Part shown: one piece after another, positions 50,227 to 63,575 of the stretch | Numbering within the stretch: the stretch's first letter is position 1 | Layout of the letters: every line of letters starts with the position of its first letter | Program-made: the position numbers and the translations under genes | The notes under the pieces: generated by a model | Database searches by the model: none | Told to the model about the DNA's origin: nothing | The model's input: only the letters and a program-made list of their open reading frames with translations | Assembly (NCBI GenBank): GCA_032173965.1 | Contig: JAVUNC010000004.1 | Span: 26,513,001 to 26,577,000 of the forward strand | Reading direction: 5' to 3' | Length of the DNA: 64,000 nt | DNA from: Sitta carolinensis | Taxonomy: Eukaryota > Chordata > Aves > Passeriformes > Sittidae

Positions 50227-50310
50227 AAAAAAAAAAAAAAATAACAAACCAACAAAACCAAAACCAAATCAAAACAAAAATGCCCCAAACAAACCACAAA
50301 GAAAACCACC
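50227..50310. repeat. A/C-rich low-complexity tract
   Basis: Fourteen or more A followed by AACC/AAAACC repeats. It gives rise to proline/lysine/asparagine-rich chance frames. Confidence 0.9.
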
Positions 50311-53300
50311 AATCCTCCCCAAAAACTGTAAAAGAATTGTCTCAATGCCAAGAAAAAATCTGTCTCAGTGTACTGTTTTGAAGTATCCCACTTGGCACAG
50401 GCAACTTTGTATTCTGAATGGTTTAATTTATTATGTGCAAATGGGCCTGAAGGAGAATGAACCATCCAAATGTTTTTCTTATCTGTAGCATGTATAATCT
50501 GCATCTTAATGCTGCTGAACCTTCATGTATTCCTGCCTGTAGTTTGATTAAGGAAAAAAGAAGGGTAAAAGAACTGTGAACTGGTACACCACCAACCAAG
50601 TAAAGTACTAGGCCTGTTTGTGTGAGTAGACAGAAGTCACAGATGCACAAAATATTCAGTAGGGGTTTGATAGATGCCATTCAGTGCCACTGAGTAAGAG
50701 AAGAAAAGATGGCAACACGTTTCTCTAACTCTGGTTTAGTTAAGAAATTGGAGGGCATAGCCAATGTAAGACCCTAGGACTCACAGGACTATTTATAGTC
50801 AGCTTCTTCATCTGTAATTTCTCATTTATTTGTAATGTTTGAAATTTCTAAAACTAAATTTGATGACTGAGCATAAGGCTGTCAATGGGCAGGGAAAATG
50901 GAACTTCACTGAAAAGGGCACACTGAATGTAAACCAATGTAACATTATAAATAACTCACAGATATATAGATATAGTTTAGCTTTATAATGCTATCACAGA
51001 AGAGTTGTGAAGATAAAAAAGCAAAACCTAAAAAAAATTTAACAGCTCTTATACAAAATAACCTCTGTCTTTTTGTGATACTATAGAATATTTTAGTGAG
51101 CATCTTAGAAAAAAATACCACAGTTATCAAATTAGAATATATAAAATGGAAAATGGAGGCGTTTCTCATTCTGCTTTTGGCTGTCATCCTCTCTGGTTAT
51201 GGATGTTTTATGGTCTTTTTGAAGCAAATAGCACAGAAGTGACTAAGTACATTATTTAAACACAGTGTTTGAATGCAGTAATACATATTTTTCTAGTCCA
51301 TAGCAATATATCGATACCTTGAAAAGATGTAAAATAAGCAAACATACAGCAGCCATTCTACTTTATCTATTTTGCCTGAAATTGGAGAAAAATAACATTT
51401 TCATCAAAAAATTTTACTGTCTATCTACTATATTATGAAATGAGCGATCTAAGTATTCAGTTTACTATATTGTTTTAATATGCTTACGGACAAATTATCT
51501 CAGTCCCTTTATTAAGGAAGTACTTTTTTTTCATAATGATATATACTATTAAAAATTACAGACAGCTACTTAGATGATATTTTGATCTGTGATGAAAACT
51601 TGTGAACTAATGCCGTATCTTTTTCTAAGGAATTATTAGCATTTCTAGCAATTTTACAGAATATTTAATTAAAGCCTACTTTCAACTGGAATGTTTATTC
51701 AGAAGTGCACAAATCTGCTTAAAAGGATCCCAAAATATTATTTCGTTAATATTTGCTGCATGTCTGTCCTCTAGTATATTTAGAATTTATCAAGCTTTTT
51801 TAAAGGATGTTTCAGTAAAATCATTTGACAATAAGCCAATTTTGATTCAGCCCTTATATATGTTTTCAGAATAAATTACAAAAAGAAAGCAGTGCAACAC
51901 TGTGGACATCACTTATACAAACAGGAGAGGTCAAACTTTAAAACAAATACTGCAGATATTAATGAAATATCTATTTCAGGAATATTCTTGAGCAGGTACA
52001 AATTATATTACTTTCTAATTCAAAAGACTAGTTAAAATGCTTGTAACTAAATGGAACTGGTTTAAAGAAAGAATTGGTAGTTTATTTACATTGAAGATGA
52101 GATTCCTCATGAGTCTAACATGTAAGGACTCTCGTATTTTACATGATAATCATACACAATGTAAAGGGTATTTTAATACATTAGGTTATTTTGTATAAGC
52201 TACAACTTCTGCCAGACATAGCTGTGATCTTTTGGGATACAAAAACTAAAATTTATATGGGATGCAGTTTTTAGAGAAATGCAGACATGTCTCCAAACTA
52301 TTTCATGTGTTGCATGAGCAAATAAAAGACAATGAGGGGAACTTCTTTAAAATGTTTACTATTTCAAATATATTACTGTATAAAACTCTTTTGTAAATTA
52401 TGACATTACTAACGTGATAACAGGCTTGCTACTGCAAAATGGTTTTTATTTGTCAAACATATTTTACTGCATTTTTTATGTCACATTAGAAAAACTGAAG
52501 GTGTAAACAGAATTTCATAAGTATTGTTGGTATCCACAGTTTTTTTAAATCAAACGGATATAGCAATTAGTTTAAAACATTTATTTGTGAATGTATTGAA
52601 TACATAAAATATATTTGAAAAGTATGTCAGAAAGGTTAACAATTTTTGTAGTAACATAACATATTCAAGACTTTCAGAAATTAACAGAGATGAAAAAAAC
52701 CTGAAAGTTATTGCAGTTCTTTGTGTTAGAAAATATAGTCTTATTTTTCTCTATTTTTAATTGTTCAGGTGGCATGAAAGTAACTTTAATGATATGAGGT
52801 CTAGAAACATCTGGAAAGCTGTTATTTAAGATGAGACATGCTGTTTTTACTTCTGTTTCTCTGAAATATAGGAAATCCTGCATTTCTCAACTCTGTCAAT
52901 GAGCCTTCTGGGAGCTGTGAAGTGATGGAATATGAAGGAAATAGAAGCTAAATATCTGCTGTCACAGCTATGGTCATTTTCATCTCCTTATTCCACTGCA
53001 GAGAAATATTATAAAATTGACCTCTGCAGGTAACAGGATTCTTATGGGATTCTTTTGCCTTAAGCTCTCTACTGTTTTGGTCATCAGAACAGTACCACAG
53101 ATGTTTGTCTCCTTACCATGAACTATTGCAAACCAATGTTTGCAAACAGCAGAGATATCATATCAGTCCCATAATCATTAGTTCAGGTACTTAAGTTGTT
53201 CAGCAGAATGTAAGTAGGTACATAAATCAAAATCAAGGATGTGTAAAATATTAGGCACTGTAAAAAGGCCATTTCCCTCTGTAAATTATGTATGTGTGTG

Positions 53301-56300
53301 TCTGAAAAAGAAACTGGCACTGAAGGACTCAGAAATCTGACAATGGCAAACTCCAATTAAAATTGTTTGGTTTTTATCATCTATTTATTATTTCTGCTAG
53401 GTATTATAAATTTTGGACATCGTGATAATTTTCACTTAGCCTTGTTTCAGACATCAGCTGCAAAATATTTTGCCCTGGTTCAAATTTCTAGCTGTAAGAT
53501 GCTGTAGACCAAATAAAAATAATCACCAGCATCTGGAACAAAGAGTAGGTGACACGTGAATGCTATTGACAGGAGACTGATAAAAGAGGTGAAAAAGTCC
53601 AGGGAAAATCTGTTTAAAACAAGGACTTGTTTTAAAAGTATGTTGGAGCATCAAGAAAATATTGCTTTTAGAAAGGACAAAGAATAAATGGAATGCCTAA
53701 TTCCAGTAAAATCTGTAGCTATTGTTTCTCCTTAGAGGTGAGTCCTTTTCATAGTTTTCGCTGTAACAATACACATAATTTCCCTACACCCTAAAACTGA
53801 TGGCTTTAACCTTAAGCCCCATGCATAAACCAAATTTTTGACTTCTCAGCTTCTAACTTTATATCTTTAAAGCTACAGTGACGAAGCTTTTGTGTACTTG
53901 TGTGCTCTAATGACATAGGTTGCTGCTCCCTGTTCCTTTAACTCCTCTCTAAAACAGTGTGCTTCCCAGAACTATGAAATAAAATTAAAAAAAAATATTA
54001 AAAAGTCTTTACAGCAATAATAAAACAGCAAGAGGCAATTGGTCAGGAACTCAGGCCGCTTACCACCTGTAAAATATTTCTTAAGCTGCCTAAATAGTCG
54101 GCAGAGTGACATAAATATTTTATAGCATTAGCCATTTGACTTTGTATCTCTGCATTTGCATGAAATGAAGTACATCAGAAAACAGTACCACTTTAATGTA
54201 ATACTGTGGACATCCACAATCCAGAAATTTCCAGTTTATTTCTTTCAACAATACATACATTATTCTATTAATCTATCTTCCCTTCTACCATAACTCATTA
54301 AAATATTACTGAATTAATACAAATGCTGGCCAAATAATCCATATTTCTGAAAAGAGTATGAACTCTCCCTATATGTATGCAATACCTAATGTATAATACA
54401 TAGCATTTCCTGATAGTTTTTCTATCACAACCTAACATGTATATGGAAAATTGCTTCCATTGTAATAAGGAGGCTGCATGAACATCCTGAGCTTATCCTA
54501 TCTGTATTACTTGGACTAATGAAGGAATTCTATATTTAATTTTAAAGACAGTAATTTCTACCTTCTAAGAAGCAAGAATTATAGGAATCATTTTAATTCA
54601 ACATTCAAGCCCTTCTCTTCATGTTGTTGCTTTATGTCAGCAACAACTCTATCTGCCATTCATACTAGCCTGCCTTGCTACTATACCTATATCTATTAAT
54701 GTTCTAATGAAAAAAGACTGTTTAAAAAGTCTTACTAGAAAACACTAGATCTTTTCTGTCCCTTAGTTTATGGTTGCAAATTATTTTTTTATCTTGTTAT
54801 TCTCTTCAATACTTATGTACTTGTAATTACACAAAGGTTTCACACCTTGTGAAAACTGTTACCTTTTATCTCCTATTTCATCATTCATTAAACTTGTTGT
54901 TCATCAGACCCAGCCAGAGAGCTGAACTTGCACTCAGTAGTTGTATTACCTCTCATAGTTTTCCTTGATTTTGTATACTTTTTTTCAGTAATTATTTTGT
55001 CTTGGAACAGAATTGTTCTCAGAAAGCATCACTATTTTTACCAAACTCTTCTAGCTTCCCTTCAGGTTGCCTCTACAAAACTAACAGTTTCGTGCTTGCC
55101 ATTATTTAGAAGAGCATGGTCTAATGCCTATACTCTTGTTTATTTACCCTCTATTTCACTTATATATGCAGTTGGACTGCTCTTTGTATTTTTTTTCATG
55201 TAGACCTTTTGGGGAATTTACTAATAGTGGCTGAAGCTCAGCTACAAATATTTCAATATTATTTAAATTCTATAGATTTGCTTACTTGTCCTGCTTTGCT
55301 CTTCTGTTACACTAAATTTTAATTTCTATAATTAAGATTCATTCTAAGAATTAAATTCTCTGATACTGGAAAGGCGTGTTGATAAATTAGGCAATAAAAA
55401 TTCTGCTATTTGCCCTAAGTTTTCCATATTCTCTTCTAATTTAGTGTGTAGTGTTTAAGGAGATTCAGTGCTGGCTGTATGATTAACAGCTCAAATCCCT
55501 ATGTTCTCTTAATTGTCTTGATCAAACCCTTGCTTATCAATTACTGGCAAAGTATTTGAGAGGGGTTTTCTGTACACCTCCTGGGAAACTTGTTCTATAG
55601 CAGTGATTCCTAAGCTTTTGCAATAATGGCCCTCCCTACAACATTCTTGCAACCTCGAATATACCATCATGCTATTGTAGAGATCATAATTTTTTAAACT
55701 GTTTAACCTTCTCTTGTGGACAATTTAACTTAGTCATACACTAACACTGTTCCTTGATCTATGATATAAGAGCCCAATTTTGTTACACAAATATCATAAT
55801 CTATCTCCTTGCAGGAAGAAAACCTCTCTATCTAAAGCAAACAGCTCAAGAGGATGTTTTACATTAATGATACTTATAGAATTTTAGAACTCTTTTACAG
55901 CAAAATCAGACAAATGTAGTTGCCCAATGTAAATGCAGGAACAAAGATGCAGCTTTGTTTTATACTACAGCTAATCATGACTTCATCACCTTCCTACCAA
56001 TTTGCTGTGGTAATTCTGTCCTAGACTAACATCTTACATCAACTTGGATTCTGCCCAATTCATATTCCATCAGCTTTTGTCTTCCCTGACCTAAGCAATG
56101 TGTATTCTCTTTTTTCTTCTAAATATATATCACTGTCAATGGAATAATTTATGGTCCTATTGTACCCATCTCAGATATGGTGTTAGATAGTTGTTAGAAT
56201 TTGATAAGCACTGCTACATTTTTTGATTCCTTTTATACCAGACTCAAACTTTCTAATGGCTGGACTGTAAGCTACTGGCAAGTTTAATCTACATGACTTT

Positions 56301-56750
56301 TATTACTAAGTCAAGTGTCTTGGAGTAATCTATCTATGCCAGTGTATTTGCCCTTTGTGATCAGGTCTATAATCCTGACAAGTTTATCAGGAGAAAAAGG
56401 GAGGAACATGCAAGACAAAAATAGATAAATAAAAAGAAAAGAAGACAAGAGATGAATTAGATTTCCTCAAACAGCTTTCAGCTAAAATTCTGTTTTTTTT
56501 CTGTCTCTCCTTTTTTTGATAAGAGTCCTGAATAAATGGTTGCATTTTTCCTAGCATGAGTGATCAACTCGCTTTATAAACTATGCTTTTTACCCCTTTT
56601 CAATTCTGAATTTTCCACTTTCCAGGATTTGTTATCAATGTATGCTACTGATTAATGTAACTGCCCTATGACTTCCCCAAGGATTCCTAGCTGCAAGCTT
56701 CAGGAATTCTTAAAAATTCCATCAAATCTCCCAGAGAATCCTGGCTGCAT

Positions 56751-56790
56751 GTTTTTTTGTGTTTTTTTTTTTTTTGTTTTTTTTTTTTTA
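56751..56790. repeat. Interrupted poly-T tract
   Basis: Runs of 7, 14 and 13 T separated by single G. Confidence 0.9.
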
Positions 56791-57957
56791 TTCTTCAGAA
56801 ATGGTGTGCAAAAACATTGGGAAAAGATGACTTTTTCTAAGGAATGTTAACAAAAGACTTAACTTACATGTCTCTCTATAGATCATTCCTGAAAAAGGTT
56901 TCAAAAAAATCAATATTCTGCATCAAAAGCTGTTTTTGAAACCAGCTTTTCTTAAAGATGCTTCAATAAAGCAACTTGCATACCTCTCAAGTGATCTTTG
57001 GGTGTTTTACCTCAGCAGCTTGTGGTAACTTTTACCTTAATAGTAAAAAAATCAAGTTATTATATGCTTCTGATTCCCAGAGATTTTATCCATATCTTTG
57101 TAGCTTAGTAAATGACAAGTAATAGTATTGTGATACAACACTGCAGTTACCTGCTATCCTTTGTCCATAAGAGACCCCTACCTTTACAGGCAAAACAGTG
57201 AGGACTTCAAAATCCTGCTCCAATTCCAGTTGCACTAATTGTACTCCCCCACTACTGAAATTTTCTGAATTTTCAGTGCAGTTGTTAATGAGCTAATGTA
57301 TTCTTCAGTTCCTGCATGGAAGAGCATAGCAATGCTCTGCACAGTAAATCTCTTGCTCCATTCCACATTAGCAGTTCTTGTACATTGAGGGAGAGATTGT
57401 GTCTTTTAAGCCATGGCCCAGGGAAACTGTCAGCACCTGCTGTGATTTGGTTTGTTGTGCATACAGGGAGCAACCCGCTGTATCCATTAAGCAAGGGAAC
57501 ATTACTTCCCAGTTGTGCCAGGCCATCCTGACATCTCTGCAGGAAAAGAAACCATCTCCAACTTGCTCCAATTTTTGTACTTTCACCAATTTGCATGTAT
57601 TTTTTCTAAATCTTCCTGTCTGTTTTGTCAATTTAGTTTGTCTCTGCTGGCCTGGTGCATGTCTATCTCTATGTCATTATAACAATTGACTGAGAAATAG
57701 TAATTCTGAGTGGTGAATCTAAACCACCATAGATTTAATAAGTATTATAAAATAAGAAATTAATAATAGGTAAACTGATAGCTATCTTTCCAGTCTTTTA
57801 ACACAACTTATAGACCTGCTGTGATTCATGATGGTTTTAGGTTCTTTGAAACATACTCTTTTCTCCTTACATTTAAGACAGCGATAAATTCAACATATAT
57901 TTGCAATTTTCCAAAGCACAAGAGAAATTGAAAGAAATTAACTATTCCTGTTCTCAC

Positions 57958-58217
57958 CTGTTTTGCAAATGCACATTGGATTTCCATCTACTTGTGCCAA
58001 GCAGGTTGAATTGTTTATACATGGATTGTAAGGCAGCTCACAGGGACTGAAGCGCTGGTGGCAGAAGTCACCAGTATAAAATGGAGGACAAATGCATACA
58101 AACTGCCCCGGCTTCACAGATTCAAAACAGGTGGCTCCATTCAAGCATGGTTCGGATTCACATTCATTTATATCTTCACTGCAGTCTGGCCCTGTCCACC
58201 CTTCTGTACATGTGCAT
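57958..58217 (-). CDS. EYS: EYS internal exon (human exon 16 equivalent), EGF-like domains
   Basis: First EYS exon in transcription order here, 260 bases. The acceptor is a pyrimidine-rich tract ending CTCCAG; the donor is CAG/GTGAGA. It starts with one base completing a split codon (probably Arg before Cys-Thr-Cys) and ends with one base of a Gly codon that the next exon completes. It encodes the tail of one EGF domain ([12 protein letters not shown]), one complete six-cysteine EGF domain opening SEDINEC, and five cysteines of another opening HQRFSPC. CESEPC fits the O-glucose consensus; CLNGATC and CINNSTC fit the O-fucose consensus; NNST gives overlapping N-glycosylation sequons. The run [13 protein letters not shown] followed by FCHQR strongly resembles what I recall of human EYS. 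EYS is secreted to the photoreceptor matrix around the cilium and outer segment. Identification is by recall, not alignment, but frame, phase and domain order agree with the next six exons. Confidence 0.93.
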
Positions 58218-61200
58218 CTGGAGGAGCAAAAGAGAAAGAAAAAGAGCATTGATGTGGCAGAATAAAAATTAACAGCTTAGCCCAATTACTCCTCATCTTT
58301 TCTATTTTAAAAATAACAAAAAATTAAAACCAAAATGAATAATATATTCCTGTGACTAGCTTTTCTCTTCCTGGCAATTGTATTAGACTGCATTATGAAT
58401 AAAAGTTATATTAAGGTTATTCTCCCCGAATTTATCTGAGCAAAGGCAAAAGGACTTATTCTAAGTCACAGTATTACTTGGAGAACCATCTGGTTTAGGA
58501 AATGCAGACAGAATCATGTTTAGACCATTTTTAAGATGAAACAACAACACAAATTATCAAATACGAAAAGTAAATTTTCTAAATATTAAGAATTAGAAGG
58601 ACAACTTTTCATGTGTGTAAAACTAGTAAGTACTTCAGTGTTTGGGATGAAATGCATCAGGTAGCATATCCAGTGCACTTAAGAAAGAAGGAGTCATGAG
58701 GATCCTAATTTCATTGTGTTCTCTCTCATTTTTTGAATGCTTTTGTGAAGATCTGTTAGTGATAACACAGAAGAGAAAAGTTCAACCAAAATCTAAATTA
58801 CATCTGATTATAAGGAACCTATCTTCATGAATTAGAGAAATATCTCTTTTTTATTCACAATATAATAGATGTATATCTGTAAATTCAAAGAAAACAATCT
58901 GCTAATGTTTTCAAATCTTGCAGAGCCAAATTTCTTCATTGGCTGCAATAAAAGAGGCCTTTTATGTACTTTAAGTCATACATTCCTGTTACTTTCACTG
59001 TAAATAAAATTTAATTTTATTTTTGCAGCTATTTGGCAGGACAAAAGACAATGTGAAAGATGAACTATTCCAGCTCTTGTCTACTTTGATTGGTGTTGAT
59101 TTCAGGTATTAAACCATTCAAATATATCTTCGTAGTTATAATTTGATAAGATAAATTGATCTTAAATAAGGAACAGGTCATTTAATAGAGAATCTGTTAT
59201 GTAGTTCTGTTCTGGAAGACACAGGTATTGCTTACCACATGAAAGGTAAATTTCACCCCTTAAAAAACCCAGTCTTTACTTTCAAATTTTTTGTGTTCTG
59301 TGATATTTATTTGTGGGATACATTACCCATGTCACATGAAATGGAATGGTTATTACAAAGGAACTTTATAATTTTAAAGGCCTGAGTATTTTAGCATTAA
59401 GGATTCAAAAATGAGGTTACTGTATTTTTCTCATGCTAAAAACTAATAGTCATTACTATCAAAAACTATTCAGACATTCTTAAAATAACTGACAAAAATC
59501 ACATTTCAGAACTCATCATTATGATACTCAAAATATACTTTTGTAAATATGGTTAAAAATGAATATGTGGGGGTTTTATTCTGTGCTTGTGCACAACAAA
59601 CGTATCCTGCTTTTGGTATACATGGCAGGATGCATTCATTGTATACAAGCAACTTCCACTGCATAACACTGCTTGCCCAATAAGGGCTTTACTGAATTTT
59701 CTCTTAAGTAGTCAATATTTAAAAAGCATCAGACTCTTACAAATTAAGCATCTCCAAATGTCTCATACTGAACACAGGAGAACACTCTGACCCAAGAGAT
59801 CAGAACACAGATGTTAATAGTTTTACAGCTGCTCTTTCTTTTGTTGACTTCTTTTATGATGCTGTGAATAAATTACTACTGATGCACTACTACAAATTGG
59901 TATGTAGCACTTGGCTATGCTCAATTTTTAGCTTAAAACGCTCATTAAATGGAGAGCCTTTCACTTTGTATTAGGAGAACACGGTTCAGTTCTGACCTGG
60001 TTCGACTTTATGGACATAACTGAGATGCAGAGGAGCAAACATTAAACACATTTCATTCCCTTTTTTTCCCCTAATGAGTTTCATAACTGCCTTTGAGTTA
60101 TCAAAACTATTCTGTATGATTACAGGGAACACTAGGTCACTGAAACACAGCAGTTATCTGCACTACTCAGCTAGCTGGTCCTACCTTGGCTTCATGCCTG
60201 CTACCAGCTGAGATGCAACAGTCAATATTAATGCAAACGAGACAATTAATAACAGAGCTTTTTGTACTCCTTTCTGGATTATTAAAAATGTTATTGGAGT
60301 CCTCATTAAATGTGAAAAAGAAAATACATAGAATAATCTATCCTGAGGCTCAGTTTTAAGAATCATGAAAAAAATTTGTGTTAGTGAGAACTGTTATTTT
60401 AAAAAAGGTAAGGAGTTGTTAGGACTATTAAAAGCAAATTATAAATTAAGCTGTTATTGCTGGAATTCTTGGAAATTAACTGATCAAAAGGCAAAAACAC
60501 AGACTTTTTCAAAATAACTAATTTTTTTTTCATTCCTTTAGAAAAATCAACATGATTTCTAGAATTCTCAGGAGAAAATAAAAGGCTCATATATCCTTTT
60601 AAGAGAAGATATAAAGACATTCAATGCTGAATTTCTTTCTGTTAATTTACCAACTTGCCAACATAAATATTTTTTCTTTCCAATAACCAAATCCAAATAC
60701 ACCAATTGATATTAGAAAACCAAATCATGACTCTTTTATATAAACTACTAATGTTATTAATATAAGCCCCGCATACTTCTTAGATTGTGACATGTGTAGA
60801 ACTCCTCCAACACATATAAATCAACTTCCATAAGTATTATATCTTTACTTTCTATACATTTCTCCATAAATTGAAAAGCTTTCTTTAGAAACACAAACAA
60901 AGGGAGAGGGCAATAAAAATACACAAATTGTATTCATGGTTTTATATTTTTCCTGTTTTAACATTAAAATCAAAATTAAAAATTGCAATCTGTAGTCATG
61001 AATCTTATCCAGAGAAGTAATATTAATGTTGTAAGTTCCTCTGTCTCTGTATGATGAGTTAAGTATTAAATTTGTTTCTTACCTGCTTGAAAACTCCCTT
61101 ACTACTTCTTACATTCCAGTGAAATATATAAGTATCACCTGCCTTATATTCTACCTTAAAGGTTTTAAGGAATTAAATAACAGGGAAGAGTCTTAAGAAT

Positions 61201-61224
61201 ACCTGAATTGTTGATTTTGGAAAA

Positions 61225-61620
61225 AGTTTCTGAGGTTCATCTAGACTCCCCTGCTCAAAACAGCTACAACTACAGTTTTCTCAGGTCTGTGTCCAGCCTG
61301 GTTTTGAGTGTCTCAGAGGTGAAGACTCCACAATCTCTCTGGGCGGTCTATTCCAGCACCTGACCACCTTCACATTAAAAAAAGGAGCATTTTTTTTTAT
61401 CTTCATATGGAATTCCATGTAGTTTACCTTCTGCCCACTACATATTTCCCTGACACTGGATACCCCTGAGAAGAGCCTGCCTCTTTTTTTTTCTCACTTC
61501 CTTTTATCAATTATTTGTATGTATTGGCAAGGGCTTCTCTGAGCCAAGACCATTTTTTTCTGCATGCTAATTGGAGAAGCAGTCTCTTCTGAATCTTAGG
61601 AGTTCTGAAGTGGCTGTCTA
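61225..61620 (-). mobile_element. CR1 LINE fragment
   Basis: Antisense CR1: GTGTCCAGCCTGGTTTTGAG, GAAGACTCCACAATCTCTCTGG, GGGCGGTCTATTCCAGCACC and TGACCACCTTCACATTAAAA. Beyond about 61440 it is diverged. Confidence 0.75.
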
Positions 61621-61699
61621 TCAATTACAAAATCATATTGCTGGGTTTATTTCAACCTAGCTCAGCTAGAAGCTGTGGAAAAATGCCAAAGCTTAACAA

Positions 61700-61805
61700 A
61701 AACAAGTGGTGTGACTCTTGGGGATGGCCCTGTGCAGGGACAGGAGCGAGACATGATGATCCTTGTTGGTCCCTTCCAACTCAGCATATTCTGTGACAAA
61801 CAGTA
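61700..61805 (+). mobile_element. CR1 LINE 3' end
   Basis: GGGATGGCCCTGTGCAGGGA then CAGGAGCGAGACATGATGATCC and TCCCTTCCAACTCAGCATATTCTGTGA are a sense CR1 3' terminus. It lies close to an antisense CR1 piece but from a different part of the element. Confidence 0.78.
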
Positions 61806-62779
61806 ATGTAGATGTATATTCCAGATTAGAACAAATGTCATAAAAAGTATTTTTTTTTTCTTTTAGACCTCTTCCTTTACATCAGAAAAAGACAAGAGAC
61901 TGGTCTTTTTAGTCTTCTGCATAAAAAGCATTCAGAAAATATCAATCTGAGCACTTACCTTTGCCACAGATAAAGGTGGTTTTGCAGACAAAATTGCAAT
62001 ATTTAAGAAGCACCAGAACTGCTTTTGTGGTTCAGTCAGAGCAACAGGAATACTAAACTGAACCCTCAGCTACAGTGTGCCCATCATTCAACTGCCTCTT
62101 TGACAGATCTATGATGAGAAATGGCAAGACATTCAGTGAAGTTTAGGTCAGCCTGTTAGCCATACAATACATGCAACAATGGACCATTCTAAAGTAAGGA
62201 GTTATGTTGTTCAGTGCATTCAATCAAATCAACTAACAGCCTGAGAAACCACGGTGCTCTGTGAGAAATTTATTCCTTGTAAGCTAGAGGCTTTTGGATC
62301 ATCTGAAGTAGTGAAATAAGAGCTTGCTTTCAATACATGCACAGCTTGAAATTTAGGGCACCAACACACACCACAAAGCTCCAAGGACGAACACTTCTTG
62401 TCACTACTAAGGCTTCAAACTCTCATGTTTCTCTCTCTTCTTTCCTCCTATAAACATATTTTTTTTTCTTTCATACTCTGGAAGTTTAATATGTTCTTTG
62501 TTCCACAGACAGCTACCAGACCTGTTTCATCAGCTTCAACCTGAAAAAGCTGTCATGAGTTTATCTCTGAAATTCTTCTTGTGCTCCTAGTTCTCTGCTC
62601 TCATGTGCTACCCCTAGAAGGTCTCCTCAAATTTTGACTTATGCCTCCTGCTCTCCCCTAAATTTATTTGAGTCTGTCTTTATTATCATTACCATTATTA
62701 ATTCCCTACTTTATTCCTAGAGCTCTCAATTTTTAACCAATCAAATGAGACACTGATTAACTAGTTGGAGAAAGCATTA

Positions 62780-63575
62780 ACCTGGGCTGCAGTGTTAATG
62801 CTCTGATGGAATTAACAATCTTGAGGGATATAGGAAAGCAGTGGACTAGTCAGGACCCTGAATTTTAGGAGAGGAAACTTTCCGTTGATTAGCAATTTAG
62901 ATTAGATTTCAGTATTTGGGTCTGTGGGATCCCCTAGGAAACTGCCTTTAGGGAAAAGGGATCTGAACAAAGCTGGCAGCTCTTTAAGGATATTTTTTTT
63001 AGAGCACAGTTCTTGATTTTCGCATGTAAGAAATCAGGTAAAGAAGGCAGAAGACCAACATGCCTTAGTATCTCCTGGGTAAAATGAAGTGCAAGAAGGA
63101 AATGCACAGGTGAGGAATAAGGGACATTTATCCAGGGAAGAATATGGGATGTTGTCTGAGTACATAGCAGTGGCATTAGGAAAGATAAAGCCCATTCGGA
63201 GCTTAATTTAGCAAGAGCTGCAAAGAATAAGAAGGGATTTACAGGTATGTTTGCCACAAAAGCAAGGCTAAAGATAATATACCTCTGCAATAAATAAGAC
63301 AGGAGAACTGGCAACAACCAACAGAGAGAAGACTGCGATATTAAAAATTTTTATTTGCTTCAGTTTTTACCTTTAATCTCAGTTTCCCACATCTCTGAAG
63401 TTCATGCTAAGTACTGGGGGACTGAAGTCCTTCCCATCCTAGGAGAAGGTCAGGTTTGAGGAACCTGAATCCTAAGTCCATGGTACTACATGAGATGCAC
63501 CCCCGGGGCCTAAGGGAATTGGCTGATATAGCTCTCTCCAAAGGATTAATCAGTAAGTAAGCAAAGAGAAATTTG
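62780..63575 (+). mobile_element. CR1 LINE internal (ORF2) fragment
   Basis: Sense CR1 between the endonuclease and reverse-transcriptase parts: GAACAAAGCTGGCAGCTCTT, CCAACATGCCTTAGTATCTCC, AGTGCAAGAAGGAAATGCAC, CAAGAGCTGCAAAGAATAAG, TTTACAGGTATGTTTGCCAC and ATGAGATGCACCCCCGGGGC. Stops break the frame. The minus-strand 127-codon frame at 62934-63317 is its antisense shadow. Confidence 0.75.

Larger units (their letters stand above)
48384..57957 (-). other. EYS: EYS intron between the exon-16 and exon-17 equivalents
   Basis: 9,574 bases. Apart from a moderately GC-rich unidentified stretch at 48470-48870, an A/C-rich tract near 50.25 kb and a poly-T tract near 56.77 kb, I recognise no repeat. 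It is notably poorer in CR1 and LTR sequence than the neighbouring long introns. Confidence 0.75.

Noticed and set aside
50051..50488. 145-codon plus-strand open frame, Lys/Pro/Asn-rich
   Set aside because: Runs through an A/C-rich low-complexity tract. No neighbouring exons, domain or conservation argument.
14678..58217. CRB1, NOTCH or another EGF-repeat gene instead of EYS
   Set aside because: Distinctive non-consensus runs (GQFVC-CPPFYTG-FCHQR, PELNSV/PLNSV-type long loop, NPCLHGRC) and exon lengths fit EYS as I recall it and not the others.
61225..61805. Oppositely oriented CR1 pieces as a hairpin-forming inverted repeat
   Set aside because: The two pieces come from different parts of CR1 and should not pair.
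62934..63317. 127-codon minus-strand open frame, hydrophobic, without EGF pattern
   Set aside because: Lies antisense inside a recognisable plus-strand CR1 ORF2 fragment, so it is a shadow.
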